DNA of 64,000 nt from Pelagibius sp. (GCF_028281305.1 NZ_JANQKD010000096.1:87696-151695), one strand, 5' to 3'; positions 19,394-28,304 are shown, counted from the first letter of the stretch. Notes: generated from the sequence alone by a model not told the origin. Numbers and translations: made by a program.

Positions 19394-19422
19394 TTGTAAA
19401 TGATCAAAGACATTTGTATGGT
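19394..19422 (+). promoter_or_regulatory. candidate promoter/operator of the carbohydrate ABC locus
   Basis: The gap between the divergent ATPase and binding-protein genes is unusually AT-rich. TTGTAA (19394) and TATGGT (19417) are spaced 17 bp and could be -35 and -10 elements for the binding-protein gene. TTGTA recurs exactly 20 bp apart (19394 and 19414), with a TGATCA palindrome between them, so the region could hold a site for the SorC-type regulator encoded at 23499. Confidence 0.4.
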
Positions 19423-19455
19423 TCCTCTAGAAAACAAACAAGGGAGGAAGTGGTC

Positions 19456-20814
19456 ATGCTGAAATCGACACTGCGTGGCTTGGCGTTCGGCGCTGCAACG
19501 AGCGTGGCGCTGGGCGCGGGCCTGACGCTGGGGACCGGCCCGGCCTTCGGCTGGTCGCTCGAGGAGGCGGCGAAGCCCTACGCCGGGACGACGGTCGACG
19601 TCGTCTTTCTGCTGCGGCCCGGCTACGAAGCCGCCGAGGAAATGCTGCCGGAGTTCGAGGAAGCGACCGGCATCAAGGTCAACATCATCAAGCATCCCTA
19701 CGAGAACGCGCTCGGCGAGCAGGTCCGCGACTTCGTGGCCGGCGGCGATCTCGACATCGCCCTCATCGATCTCGTGTGGATCGGCAACTTCGCCGAGAAC
19801 GAGTGGATCGTGCCGCTGGAGAAGTTCACCTCCAACCCGGAGCTGGCCGATCCCGAGCTCGACATGGAGGACTTCTTCCCGCTGGTGCTGAACGCTTTCG
19901 GCGCCTGGAACGGCACGGTTTACGGCCTGCCCTTCGACAACTACTCCGGCCTGCTGTTCTACAATTCCTGCATGCTGAAGGAGGCCGGCTTCGACGGACC
20001 GCCGCAGACCTGGGACGAACTGAAGAACGTCTACGGGCCTGCGCTCACCAAGGACGGCAAGTACGCTTTCGCCCTGCAGTCCAAGCGCAACGAGACCCAG
20101 TCGGCCGACAGCTTCGCGCGCATGCTCTGGCCCTTCGGCGGTTCTTTCCTGGACGACAAGTTCAAGTCCAACCTGCTGAGCGCGGAGAGCCAGGCGGGCC
20201 TCAAGTTCCGCCAGGACCTGATGCAGTACATGCCTGAAGGCATCGTCGCTTACGACCATGCCGAGACCGTCAACGCCTTGGCCCAGGGTGACGTCGCCAT
20301 GATCACCGAGTGGTCGGCCTTCTACTCGACCCTCACCAGCCCCGAGACCTCGACCCTAGGCGACTGCTTCGGCGTGGCGCCGGAGCCCATGGGCCCGGCC
20401 GGGCGCAAGCCGGCGCTGGGCGGCTTCTCCCTGGCGGTCGCGAGCCAGGCCGACGACGACGAGCAGGCCGCGGCCTATCTCTTCATCCAGTGGGTGACCT
20501 CCAAGGCCAACGCCAAGCGCTACCTCGAACTGGGCGGTGTGCCGGCGCGCCAGAGCGTCTACAAGCTGCCGGGTGTGGCCGAGCAGTACCAGTACGTCGA
20601 CGCGCTGGTGGAGTCCTGGCAGGACGGCGTGCCGGAGTTCCGGCCGCGCTTCGCCGAATGGCCGGAGATCACCGAGATCGTGCAGGAATGGGGCACCCGG
20701 ATCATGCTGGGTGACGTCAGCATCGAGGAAGGTGCCGAAGAACTCGGCAAGCGCATGGAAGCGGTGCTTGAAGACGCAGGCTACTACAGCGGCGAGAAGC
20801 CGTTGGCCCAGTAA
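19456..20814 (+). CDS. carbohydrate ABC transporter substrate-binding protein (family 1)
   Basis: The 452-residue protein has a signal peptide (about residues 1-32, ending AFG/W) and a family 1 extracellular binding fold: TVDVVFLLRPGYEAAEEMLPEFEEATGIKVNI, DIALIDLVWIGNFAENEWIVPLEKF, and GTVYGLPFDNYSGLLFYN. Family members bind mono- or oligosaccharides, polyols or glycerophosphodiesters. GGGAGGAAG precedes the ATG at 19456. A strong hairpin follows the gene before the permeases. The ligand cannot be assigned. Confidence 0.92.
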   Translation: MLKSTLRGLAFGAATSVALGAGLTLGTGPAFGWSLEEAAKPYAGTTVDVVFLLRPGYEAAEEMLPEFEEATGIKVNIIKHPYENALGEQVRDFVAGGDLDIALIDLVWIGNFAENEWIVPLEKFTSNPELADPELDMEDFFPLVLNAFGAWNGTVYGLPFDNYSGLLFYNSCMLKEAGFDGPPQTWDELKNVYGPALTKDGKYAFALQSKRNETQSADSFARMLWPFGGSFLDDKFKSNLLSAESQAGLKFRQDLMQYMPEGIVAYDHAETVNALAQGDVAMITEWSAFYSTLTSPETSTLGDCFGVAPEPMGPAGRKPALGGFSLAVASQADDDEQAAAYLFIQWVTSKANAKRYLELGGVPARQSVYKLPGVAEQYQYVDALVESWQDGVPEFRPRFAEWPEITEIVQEWGTRIMLGDVSIEEGAEELGKRMEAVLEDAGYYSGEKPLAQ

Positions 20815-20830
20815 GCTCAACCTCCCTGGG

Positions 20831-20871
20831 GGAAAGGGGGACGCCCGAAACCTGCGTCCCCCTTTCCTTTT
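20831..20871 (+). terminator. strong terminator-like hairpin between binding protein and permease genes
   Basis: A perfect 14-bp stem (20831-20844 with 20854-20867) closes a 9-base loop and is followed by TTTTC. It lies inside the operon, 17 bp after the binding-protein stop, and would act as a partial terminator or as a 3' block that stabilises the binding-protein message. Confidence 0.8.
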
Positions 20872-20991
20872 CGCCCCATGAGCGCTGAAGACCAAGCTTC
20901 TGCTACAGTTCCCGCGCAGCCCCGAGTCCCGGCAGGATCAGGGCCGCAGGACAAGACAGGGCGAAGAACAAGACGTCATGACGGGGGGAGC

Positions 20992-21876
20992 ATGAAAACG
21001 GGGGGCGTCAGCCGGCTTACGATCTTCGGCTTTCTCGGCCCCGCCATTCTCAGCCTGGCGCTGATCGGGATCGTGCCGCTGGCCTTCGCGGTCTACACCT
21101 CGCTGCACAAGTATCAGCTCACCAACCTGCGGCGCACGCCGTTCCTGGGGCTGGAGAATTACCAGACGGTCCTCACCGACCCGGTGTTCTGGGACGCCAT
21201 GCAGCGCACCATGACGCTGCTGGTGATCGTGCTGCCGCTGCAGCTCATCCTCGGCATGGGCATCGCCCTGCTGCTGCACCGCCCCGGGCTCGGCTTCCTG
21301 AAGACCCTCACCCGGCTTTCGCTGGTGGTGCCGATGGCAACCACCTACGCCGTGGTCGGCCTGCTCGGCCAGATCATGTTCAATCTGAAGTACGGCGTCG
21401 TGAACCAGTTGATCGGCTTTCTCGGCTTCGATCCGGTGAACTGGATCGGCGATCCGACCAACGCCTTCATCGCCATCGCCTTCTGGGACGTCTGGCAATG
21501 GACGCCCTTCTGCGCCCTGGTGCTGCTGGCGGGCCTCACCACGGTGCCGGGCGAGATCGAGGAGGCGGCGCGCCTGGAAACCAAGAAGTGGTGGCTGGTG
21601 CTGCGCCATGTCCAACTGCCCTTCCTCATTCCCGGCCTCACGGCGATCCTGATCCTGCGCACCGCCGACACCCTGAAGCTCTTCGACATGGTCTTCACCA
21701 TGACCCGCGGCGGGCCCGGGTCCTCCACCGAGCTGATCAGCCTGCTGATCCAGCGCGTCGGCTTCCGGGTCTTCGACCAGGGGCTGGCCTCGGCCCAGGC
21801 GATCATCCTGCTGATCATCACCATTGTCCTGAGCCAGCTCTACATCCGGCTGATCTACCGCGAGGTGCAGCAATGA
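20992..21876 (+). CDS. carbohydrate ABC transporter permease (MalF/UgpA type)
   Basis: The 294-residue membrane protein has six predicted membrane segments and the binding-protein-dependent permease EAA loop (EIEEAARLETKKWWLVLRHV, near residue 190). The ATG at 20992 has GGGGGGAG directly upstream; an earlier ATG at 20878 would add a charged, disordered leader right after the terminator and is rejected. Its stop overlaps the start of the second permease by 4 bp (ATGA). It forms the inner-membrane channel with the next gene. Confidence 0.93.
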   Translation: MKTGGVSRLTIFGFLGPAILSLALIGIVPLAFAVYTSLHKYQLTNLRRTPFLGLENYQTVLTDPVFWDAMQRTMTLLVIVLPLQLILGMGIALLLHRPGLGFLKTLTRLSLVVPMATTYAVVGLLGQIMFNLKYGVVNQLIGFLGFDPVNWIGDPTNAFIAIAFWDVWQWTPFCALVLLAGLTTVPGEIEEAARLETKKWWLVLRHVQLPFLIPGLTAILILRTADTLKLFDMVFTMTRGGPGSSTELISLLIQRVGFRVFDQGLASAQAIILLIITIVLSQLYIRLIYREVQQ

Positions 21877-22688
21877 CCAACCGCAGCCTCATCGCCCAGG
21901 CGCTGCTGCTCATCGCCATCGTGCTCTGCTGCCTCTTCCCCTTCTATTGGATGGTCACCACCAGCCTGAAGGACCAGGTGGTCGCGCTTGCCTCCCCGCC
22001 GGTCTGGACGTTCACGCCGACCTTCGCCAACTACGTCGAGGTGCTGTTCGAGGACAAGGTGGGCGCCAGCCTCATCAACTCCCTCATCGTCGCGGTCTGC
22101 ACCACCCTGCTCGCCCTCGTTCTGGGCGCGCCGGCGGCCTATGCCCTCGCTCGCTTCGAGTTCCGCGGCAAGCGCGATCTCTGGTTCTGGTTCATCACCA
22201 ACCGCATGGTCAGCCCCATCGTCCTCGCGCTGCCGTTCTTCCTGATCGTGCGCTTCTTCGGACTGCTCGATACCCACATCGTGCTGATCCTGATCTACCT
22301 GACCTTCAACCTGCCCATCGTGATCTGGATCTGCACCGACCAGTTCCGCTCCATCCCGCGCGAACTGGACGAAGCCGCGGTGCTGGAGGGGGCCAGCCAG
22401 TTCCGCATCTTTCGCTCCATCTGCCTGCCGCTGGCTGCCCCCGGGGTTGCAGTCTCGGCGATCTTCTCCTTCATCTTCTCCTGGAACGAGCTGATGTTCG
22501 CGCTCGTCCTCACCCGCACCGCGGCGAAGACGGCGCCCGCCGTCGCGGTCGGCTTCATGGAGGGCTACAACCTGCCCTACGGCAAGAACATGGCGACCAG
22601 CACGCTGATCGTCATCCCGGTCATTGTCTTTGCGCTCATCGCCTCAAAGCAGCTCGTGCGCGGGCTCACCATGGGCGCGGTGAAATAG
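21873..22688 (+). CDS. carbohydrate ABC transporter permease (MalG/UgpE type)
   Basis: The 271-residue protein has six membrane segments, the N-terminal FPFYWMVTTSLKD typical of MalG-type permeases, and the EAA loop ELDEAAVLEGASQFRIFRSI near residue 165. The start overlaps the preceding permease stop (ATGA), giving translational coupling. The HAD phosphatase gene begins 5 bp after its stop, so the operon continues. Confidence 0.93.
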   Translation: MTNRSLIAQALLLIAIVLCCLFPFYWMVTTSLKDQVVALASPPVWTFTPTFANYVEVLFEDKVGASLINSLIVAVCTTLLALVLGAPAAYALARFEFRGKRDLWFWFITNRMVSPIVLALPFFLIVRFFGLLDTHIVLILIYLTFNLPIVIWICTDQFRSIPRELDEAAVLEGASQFRIFRSICLPLAAPGVAVSAIFSFIFSWNELMFALVLTRTAAKTAPAVAVGFMEGYNLPYGKNMATSTLIVIPVIVFALIASKQLVRGLTMGAVK

Positions 22689-22693
22689 CCGCC

Positions 22694-23485
22694 ATGCGCC
22701 CCCTGGCGGAGTTCCCGGCGGAAGCGCGCCGCGCCCTGCGCTTCCTGCTCACCGACATCGACGACACGGTGACCGACGAGGGGCGCCTGCCGGCGGCGAG
22801 CCTTGCCGCCATGGAGCGGCTCTCCGCAGCCGGTCTCAAGGTCATTCCGGTCACCGGGCGGCCGGCCGGCTGGTGCGACCACATCGCCCGCATGTGGCCC
22901 GTCGACGCCGTGGTCGGGGAGAACGGTGCCCTCTACTTCTCCTACGACCGAGAAGAACGGCGCATGCATCAGGGCTTTGCCAAGTCCGCCGAAGAACGCG
23001 CTGCCGACCGCCAACGCCTGGAGGCGCTGCGCCATGACATCCTGGCGGCGGTGCCGGGCAGCGGCATCGCCTCCGACCAGGACTATCGCCTCGCCGATCT
23101 GGCCATCGACTTCTGCGAGGACGTGGCGCCCCTTCCCGACAGCGCGGTGGCGCACATCGTCCGGCTTTTCGAGGAGGCCGGGGCCACCGCCAAGGTGAGC
23201 TCTATCCATGTGAACGGCTGGTTCGGGCAGTACGACAAGCTGACCATGACCCGGCGCTGCCTGGCCGAACGCTTCGGGCTCGACCTGGATGCCGCCAAGG
23301 CGGAGATCGCCTTCGCCGGGGATTCGCCCAACGACCAGCCCATGTTCGCCTTCTTCGAGCACTCCGTGGGTGTCGCCAACGTGCGCGACTTTGCCTTGGA
23401 GACGCCGCCGCGATGGGTTACGCAGGGCCGCAGCGCCGCCGGCTTCCAGGAACTTGCGGACGCGATTCTGGACGCCCGGGGGTAA
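22694..23485 (+). CDS. HAD superfamily hydrolase (Cof/mannosyl-3-phosphoglycerate phosphatase-like)
   Basis: The 263-residue protein has the HAD motif I as DIDDTVTDEG (the nucleophile is the first Asp), motif II in PVTGRPAGW and motif IV in FAGDSPNDQPMF. A C2-type cap lies between, as in the Cof and sugar-phosphatase subgroup. It is 5 bp from the permease and 13 bp from the regulator gene, so it probably dephosphorylates a sugar-phosphate side product or intermediate of the pathway. The exact substrate is unknown. Confidence 0.85.
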   Translation: MRPLAEFPAEARRALRFLLTDIDDTVTDEGRLPAASLAAMERLSAAGLKVIPVTGRPAGWCDHIARMWPVDAVVGENGALYFSYDREERRMHQGFAKSAEERAADRQRLEALRHDILAAVPGSGIASDQDYRLADLAIDFCEDVAPLPDSAVAHIVRLFEEAGATAKVSSIHVNGWFGQYDKLTMTRRCLAERFGLDLDAAKAEIAFAGDSPNDQPMFAFFEHSVGVANVRDFALETPPRWVTQGRSAAGFQELADAILDARG

Positions 23486-23498
23486 GGAAAGGACGGCC

Positions 23499-24497
23499 GT
23501 GGCACGAGCGCCGAAGACGCTGCAGATCGACGAGGAGGAGCGTTTCCTCACCCGCGTCGCCTGGTTCTATCACGTCGAGGGCCTGACCCAGGGCGCGGTC
23601 GCTGAACGGCTGGGCGTCACCCGCCTGCGCGTTAACAAGGCGCTGGCCGATGCCCGGCGTCTCGGCATCGTGCGCATCTCCATCAATTCGGCCTTCGCCA
23701 GCAGCGTCGACCTCGATGCCCGCCTGCGCGAGCGCTTCGGCCTCGCGGAGGCCTATATCGTCCCCAGCCCTGCAGATCCCGGCAATGTACAGACCATCGT
23801 CGGCACCGCCCTGGGCCACCACCTGACGCGCATCCTGGCGGACCCGGCGATCACGCTTTTCGGCATGTCCTGGGGCAATACCCTGAACCTGGCGACGCGC
23901 TTCATGGAGCCTGTGCACCGCCCGGACCTGGAGATCGTCTCCATGATGGGCGGCATGACCAAGGGCTCCGACATCAACACCTTCGAGGTCACCACGCGGC
24001 TGGCCGATCTCTGCGCCGCGCAGCACAGTTACTTCACAGCCCCGCTCTATGCCGGCTCCAAGGAAAGCCGCGATACCCTGATGGGCCTCGACGTCTTCCG
24101 CGCGGTGCTGGACAAGATCCGCCGGGTCGACGCCGTCACCATGGCCGCCGGCGACACCAGCAAGCAATCGATCCTGGTGAAAGACGGCCTGCCCAGCGAC
24201 ATCGCCGTGGAGGAACTGATCGAGGCCGGCGCCGTCGGCGACATCCTCGGTCAGTTTCTCGACGCCGAAGGGCGGCTGGTCGACCACCCCATCAACGACC
24301 GGGTCATCGGTGTGGGCCTCGGCGACCTCTTCGAGATGAACTCGGTCATCCTCGCCGCCGGCGGTGCGAACAAGGTACCGATCCTGACGGCGGCGCTCGG
24401 CACTGGAGCGGTGGATGTCTTCATTTCCGACGAGGACACCGCCCAGGCTATCCTCGCCGCCGCCGGCGAACGCCCGCAGGGCAAGGCCCGCGCCTGA
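23499..24497 (+). CDS. SorC/DeoR-type sugar-binding transcriptional regulator
   Basis: The 332-residue protein starts with a helix-turn-helix (EGLTQGAVAERLGVTRLRVNKALADARRLGIVRI) and continues with a SorC sugar-binding domain: LFGMSWGNTLN, SMMGGMTKG, VDAVTMAAGD, ILAAGGANKVPILTAALGTG. SorC regulators sense phosphorylated sugars made by the pathway they control. The start is a GTG at 23499 with AAGGAAAGG upstream. It lies between HAD and kinase genes in the plus-strand operon and probably controls the divergent region at 19271-19455. Confidence 0.9.
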   Translation: MARAPKTLQIDEEERFLTRVAWFYHVEGLTQGAVAERLGVTRLRVNKALADARRLGIVRISINSAFASSVDLDARLRERFGLAEAYIVPSPADPGNVQTIVGTALGHHLTRILADPAITLFGMSWGNTLNLATRFMEPVHRPDLEIVSMMGGMTKGSDINTFEVTTRLADLCAAQHSYFTAPLYAGSKESRDTLMGLDVFRAVLDKIRRVDAVTMAAGDTSKQSILVKDGLPSDIAVEELIEAGAVGDILGQFLDAEGRLVDHPINDRVIGVGLGDLFEMNSVILAAGGANKVPILTAALGTGAVDVFISDEDTAQAILAAAGERPQGKARA

Positions 24498-24532
24498 ACA
24501 TCAAGAAAACGGATCACCTGAGGGAGAACGCC

Positions 24533-25999
24533 ATGTATCTGGGCATCGACATCGGCACCTCCGGCGTCAAGGTCGTGGTCGCCGACGCCGACGACCACAT
24601 CCATGCCTCCGCCTCTTACCGGCTGGAGGTCTCGCGGCCGCACTCGGGGTGGAGCGAACAGCATCCGGACGACTGGTGGACGGCGACCCAGGGCTGTTTC
24701 GACGAACTTGCACGGCAACACCCCGGCCTCATGGCCCAGGTGCGCGGCATCGGCCTGTCAGGGCAGATGCTGGGGGCGGTGGTCGTCAACGATCAGGACC
24801 GGGCGCTGCGCAGCGGCATTCTCTGGAACGACGGCCGTGCCCTGGAGGAATGCAGCGAACTGCTGCGGCGTGCCCCCGACATCGGTCACCGCAGCGGCTG
24901 CACGCCGGACCCCGGGTTCACCGCGCCCAAGCTGCTGTGGCTCGCCAAACATGAACCGGAGGTCTTCGCGAAGACCGACTGCGTCATGCTGCCGAAGGAT
25001 TTCGTACGCCTGCGCCTTACCGGCCAGCGCGCCACCGAGCCCTCCGACGGCTGCGGCATGCTGGTGATGGAAACCGAGAGCCGGCGCTGGAGCGATGAAC
25101 TCTGCACGGCAGCCGGCTGGAGTGCCGACAGGCTGCCGCCGATCATCGACTCCTGGGCGTCGGGCGGCGACCTGCTGCCCGACCTGGCGGCACGCTGGAA
25201 GATCCCGGCGGGAACGCCGGTGGCCGCCGGCGCCGGCGACAACATGGCCGCCAGCGTCGGCGTCGGTGTCGCCCGGCCCGGCGATGCCATCATCACCATC
25301 GGCACCTCCGGCGTGGTCTGCATCGTCGACTCCCAGTACCGCCCGCTGCCCGACAAGGCGGTGCTGACCCATGCCCATGCCGCCCCCGACGCCTTCCTTT
25401 CCATGGGCTGCGTGATGGCGGCGACGGCCAGTGTCGACTGGGTGCTCGGCATCGGCGGCAAGAGCCTCTCCACGATGGCCGGCGAAGCCGACCGCCTCTG
25501 GACCGAAGGCCGCGCCGCCGAGGCACCGGTCATGCTGCCCTTTCTCAACGGCATCCGCACGCCCCACAACCGCCCGGCGACCCGCGGCCTCCTGGCCGGG
25601 CTCTCGCTCTCGACTGACCTCGGCATGCTCGGCTGGGCCGTCATGGAAGGCGTCAGCTTTCAGTTCATCGAGTGCCTGGAGGCGCAGGCCGAAGTCGGCC
25701 TCAAGCCGGAGAATCTTCAGATCGTCGGCGGCGGCGCGCAGAACCGGTTGTGGTGTCAGATGATCGCCAGCCTGCTGGACCGCCCGGTCGACCTGCCCAG
25801 CGGCCGCGACGTCGCCGCCTCCCTCGGCGCCGCCCGCCTCGGCCGGGTGGCGGCCGGCGATGCGGAAGCCGCAGCCTGCCTGTCGGCCAAACCGGCCAGC
25901 GAGGCCACCATTGCACCGGATGCAGGGATGCGTGACCTGCTGCTCGGGCGATATGAGCGCTACCTCGCCTTCCAGCGGGAAGCCGGAGAGCTGCTCTGA
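24533..25999 (+). CDS. FGGY family carbohydrate kinase (xylulokinase-like)
   Basis: The 488-residue kinase begins with the phosphate-1 motif GIDIGTSGVKVVV and contains the segment GIGLSGQMLGAVVV, the catalytic Asp236 in GAGDNMAASVGVGVA, IGTSGVVCIV, and the adenosine motif IVGGGAQNRLWCQMIAS. The pattern is closest to xylulokinase (XylB), but related FGGY kinases act on other ketoses and polyols. It is the last gene of the plus-strand half of the locus. AGGGAGAA lies upstream of the ATG. Confidence 0.9.
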   Translation: MYLGIDIGTSGVKVVVADADDHIHASASYRLEVSRPHSGWSEQHPDDWWTATQGCFDELARQHPGLMAQVRGIGLSGQMLGAVVVNDQDRALRSGILWNDGRALEECSELLRRAPDIGHRSGCTPDPGFTAPKLLWLAKHEPEVFAKTDCVMLPKDFVRLRLTGQRATEPSDGCGMLVMETESRRWSDELCTAAGWSADRLPPIIDSWASGGDLLPDLAARWKIPAGTPVAAGAGDNMAASVGVGVARPGDAIITIGTSGVVCIVDSQYRPLPDKAVLTHAHAAPDAFLSMGCVMAATASVDWVLGIGGKSLSTMAGEADRLWTEGRAAEAPVMLPFLNGIRTPHNRPATRGLLAGLSLSTDLGMLGWAVMEGVSFQFIECLEAQAEVGLKPENLQIVGGGAQNRLWCQMIASLLDRPVDLPSGRDVAASLGAARLGRVAAGDAEAAACLSAKPASEATIAPDAGMRDLLLGRYERYLAFQREAGELL

Positions 26000-26150
26000 A
26001 CCGGCTCAGACTCGGCTCTGCACAGAGGCCTGCGAAAGCATTGCCAAGGCAGGCGAAAGTGCCCACCCTGTCAGACAACAAAGGGGCGCCGCGCGGTTTG
26101 CGTATCGGCCTCCGCAAGAGGCGTAGGGAACAGGGGACAGGGCAGCGCAC

Positions 26151-27746
26151 ATGACGTCTGGCAAGGCAACCGCCGCGGGTCGGCCGCTGGGGGCCGTGGC
26201 CTGCGGCCACCCGGCGACGGCAGCGGCGGCGGAAGAAGTCCTGAGCGATGGCGGCAATGCCTTCGATGCGGTGCTGGCCGCCTTCTTCGCCTCCTGCGTG
26301 GCCGAGCCAGTGCTCTGCTCCCTGGGCGGCGGCGGCTTCCTCCTCGCCCAGCCTGACGAGGCCGAGCCGGCGCTCTACGACTTCTTCGTCCAGACGCCCC
26401 GGCAGCGCACAGCGCCGGAAGCGCTCGACTTCTATCCCATCCACGCCGACTTCGGCACGGCAACGCAGGAGTTCCACATCGGCCTTGGGGCCATGGCCAC
26501 CCCCGGCGCCGTGCGCGGCATCTTCGCCATCCATCGCGACCTCGCCAGCCTGCCGCTGCCGCGGCTCGTGGCCCCTGCCGTCCGCCTGGCGCGCGAGGGG
26601 GTCGTGGTGCGCCCCATCGATGCCTACCTTTTCAGCGTCGTCGCGCCGATCCTGACCGCGGAAGCCTGTTCGCGCAGCCTCTTTACCGGCCCTTCGGGTA
26701 CGCTGCTGGGTGCCGGCGACACCCTTCGGCAGGACGCGCTGGCGGACAGCCTGGACGCGCTCGCGCGGGAGGGAGACGGCCTCTTCTACGAGGGCGAAAT
26801 GGCACAAAGACTGGTATCCCTCTGCCGGGACGGCGGCGGCCAGTTGACGGCGGCGGATCTTGCCGGCTATCGCGTGATCAAACGACATCCCTTCACCTGC
26901 CGCTACCGCAATGCGGAGGTCCTGACAAATCCGCCGCCGTCCTGCGGCGGTATCCTGATCGGCTTTGCCCTGCACCTGCTGGGCGAAGAGGACCTCGGGC
27001 GGCTGCGGCCGAACAGCGAAGAGCATCTGCTGCTGATGGCCCGGATCATGGAGCTGACCAACAAGGCGCGGGTGGAGGCACGCCTGGAAGAGGCCAGCGG
27101 CGAAGCGGAGGAGACCGCTGCCGCCGAGCGTCTCTTCGATCCCGGTCTGCTTAAGCGCTATGCCACCGAGGTCGCGGGCCATGCCGGCTTCACCCGCGGT
27201 ACGACCCACATCTCCGTCGTCGACGCCGCCGGCAACCTTGCCGCCATGAGCCTTTCCAATGGGGAGGGCTGCGGGCGCCAACTGCCGGGCAGCGGGATCA
27301 CGCTGAACAACATGCTCGGCGAAGAGGATCTCAACCGCGGCGGCTTTCACCGCTGGCCGACAGACAGCCGCCTGTCGTCAATGATGGCGCCGACCCTCGC
27401 CAGGACCGCGAAGGGCTCGCTCTTCGCCATCGGTTCCGGCGGGTCCAACCGCATCCGCAGCGCCGTGCTGCAGGTGCTGACCAACCTGCTCGATCACGGC
27501 ATGGACCTGCAGGCCGCCACCGAGGCGCCGCGCCTGCACCTGGAAGGCAGACTCGCCAACCTGGAAGGCGGATTGCTGGACGGCGGCAGCGAGCTTCTGG
27601 CTGACAACGGATACGAGGCTATCGATTGGCCGAAGCACAATCTGTTTTTCGGCGGCGTTCACGGCGTCGCACGCGATGGCGAAGGAACCTTCAGTGCCGC
27701 AGGCGACCCGCGCCGCGGTGGCGCGGCCCGTGTCGTCTATGGCTGA
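26151..27746 (+). CDS. gamma-glutamyltransferase family protein (no signal peptide)
   Basis: The 531-residue protein has the Ntn-hydrolase features of gamma-glutamyltransferases: early segment HPATAAAAEEVLSDGGNAFDA, the autocleavage and catalytic Thr near residue 351 in GTTHISVVDAAGN, and LSSMMAPTL followed by FAIGSGGSNRIRSAVLQV. Family members are made as a proenzyme that cleaves just before this Thr. Unlike many bacterial enzymes there is no signal peptide, so it may act in the cytosol, as a glutathione or gamma-glutamyl hydrolase or as a cephalosporin-acylase-like amidase. It lies 151 bp after the kinase and probably has its own promoter. Confidence 0.88.
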   Translation: MTSGKATAAGRPLGAVACGHPATAAAAEEVLSDGGNAFDAVLAAFFASCVAEPVLCSLGGGGFLLAQPDEAEPALYDFFVQTPRQRTAPEALDFYPIHADFGTATQEFHIGLGAMATPGAVRGIFAIHRDLASLPLPRLVAPAVRLAREGVVVRPIDAYLFSVVAPILTAEACSRSLFTGPSGTLLGAGDTLRQDALADSLDALAREGDGLFYEGEMAQRLVSLCRDGGGQLTAADLAGYRVIKRHPFTCRYRNAEVLTNPPPSCGGILIGFALHLLGEEDLGRLRPNSEEHLLLMARIMELTNKARVEARLEEASGEAEETAAAERLFDPGLLKRYATEVAGHAGFTRGTTHISVVDAAGNLAAMSLSNGEGCGRQLPGSGITLNNMLGEEDLNRGGFHRWPTDSRLSSMMAPTLARTAKGSLFAIGSGGSNRIRSAVLQVLTNLLDHGMDLQAATEAPRLHLEGRLANLEGGLLDGGSELLADNGYEAIDWPKHNLFFGGVHGVARDGEGTFSAAGDPRRGGAARVVYG

Positions 27747-27752
27747 AAGCAA

Positions 27753-27781
27753 CCGTGCCCGACGCGAGGCGCCGGGCACGG
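27753..27781. other. inverted repeat between convergent gamma-glutamyltransferase and gcrA genes
   Basis: A perfect 9-bp stem, CCGTGCCCG (27753-27761) with CGGGCACGG (27773-27781), has an 11-base loop. It begins 6 bp after the gamma-glutamyltransferase stop. There is no T-tract, so it may be a transcript-end stem rather than a classical intrinsic terminator. Confidence 0.55.
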
Positions 27782-27808
27782 TCGATTGCCAACTCTCGTA
27801 AGACGTCC

Positions 27809-27836
27809 CGGCTGCGTCAGGCCGGCTGCGTCAAGC
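27809..27836 (-). repeat. 14-bp tandem duplication spanning the gcrA stop codon
   Basis: Two adjacent units (27809-27822 and 27823-27836) differ at one base. On the minus strand each contains TGA. The first met is the gcrA stop (27831-27833) and the copy lies 14 bases later in a different frame. Confidence 0.9.
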
Positions 27837-28304
27837 CGCTTCCGAATCCGAGCGGTTGCTGCGCACGATGTAGGCACGGGCGCAGTGCTCCGCACAGTAC
27901 GGCTTGCCCGGCACCGCTGGAGCGCCACAGAAATGGAAATCGGGATCGCCCGGGTCACCAATCGGCCAGAGGCAGTTGGGCCCCTTGCCGCTGGCGCGCC
28001 TGACAATCGGCGCCGGGCGGCGCACTTCCACGGCTGCCGGCGCCGGCGCTGCAACCGGCCGCTCGATCTTGGGCTGGGCCGCTACGCGCATTGCGGGCTT
28101 GGGCGCCGCTGGCGCTGCCGGCCGGCGGCTCGTCGCACTTCCGCCCCGCTTGATCGGCGAGGGCCGCGCCGCGAGCTTCATGCGATGGGCCTTGCCGACG
28201 ACCGAGTTCTTTGACACTCCCAGAAGGCGACCGATTTCCGAAGCACTGCGACCGGCTTCCCAAAGCCGCATGAGTTCGGCGACACGTTCTTCGGTCCAAG
28301 TCAT
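27831..28304 (-). CDS. gcrA: GcrA cell cycle regulator
   Basis: The 157-residue protein begins with the GcrA signature MTWTEERVAELMRLW, a helix-turn-helix (SASEIGRLLGVSKNSVVGKAHRM) and, after a long Ala/Pro-rich linker, a C-terminal zinc-finger-like domain with CLWPIGDPGDPDFHFCG and CAEHC. GcrA binds sigma-70 RNA polymerase and activates promoters carrying CcrM-methylated GANTC, driving S-phase genes in alphaproteobacteria. AGAGG lies 8 bases ahead of the ATG. The upstream region carries DnaA-box-like sequences and GANTC sites. A 14-bp tandem duplication spans the stop codon. Confidence 0.95.
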   Translation of the reverse strand: MTWTEERVAELMRLWEAGRSASEIGRLLGVSKNSVVGKAHRMKLAARPSPIKRGGSATSRRPAAPAAPKPAMRVAAQPKIERPVAAPAPAAVEVRRPAPIVRRASGKGPNCLWPIGDPGDPDFHFCGAPAVPGKPYCAEHCARAYIVRSNRSDSEAA

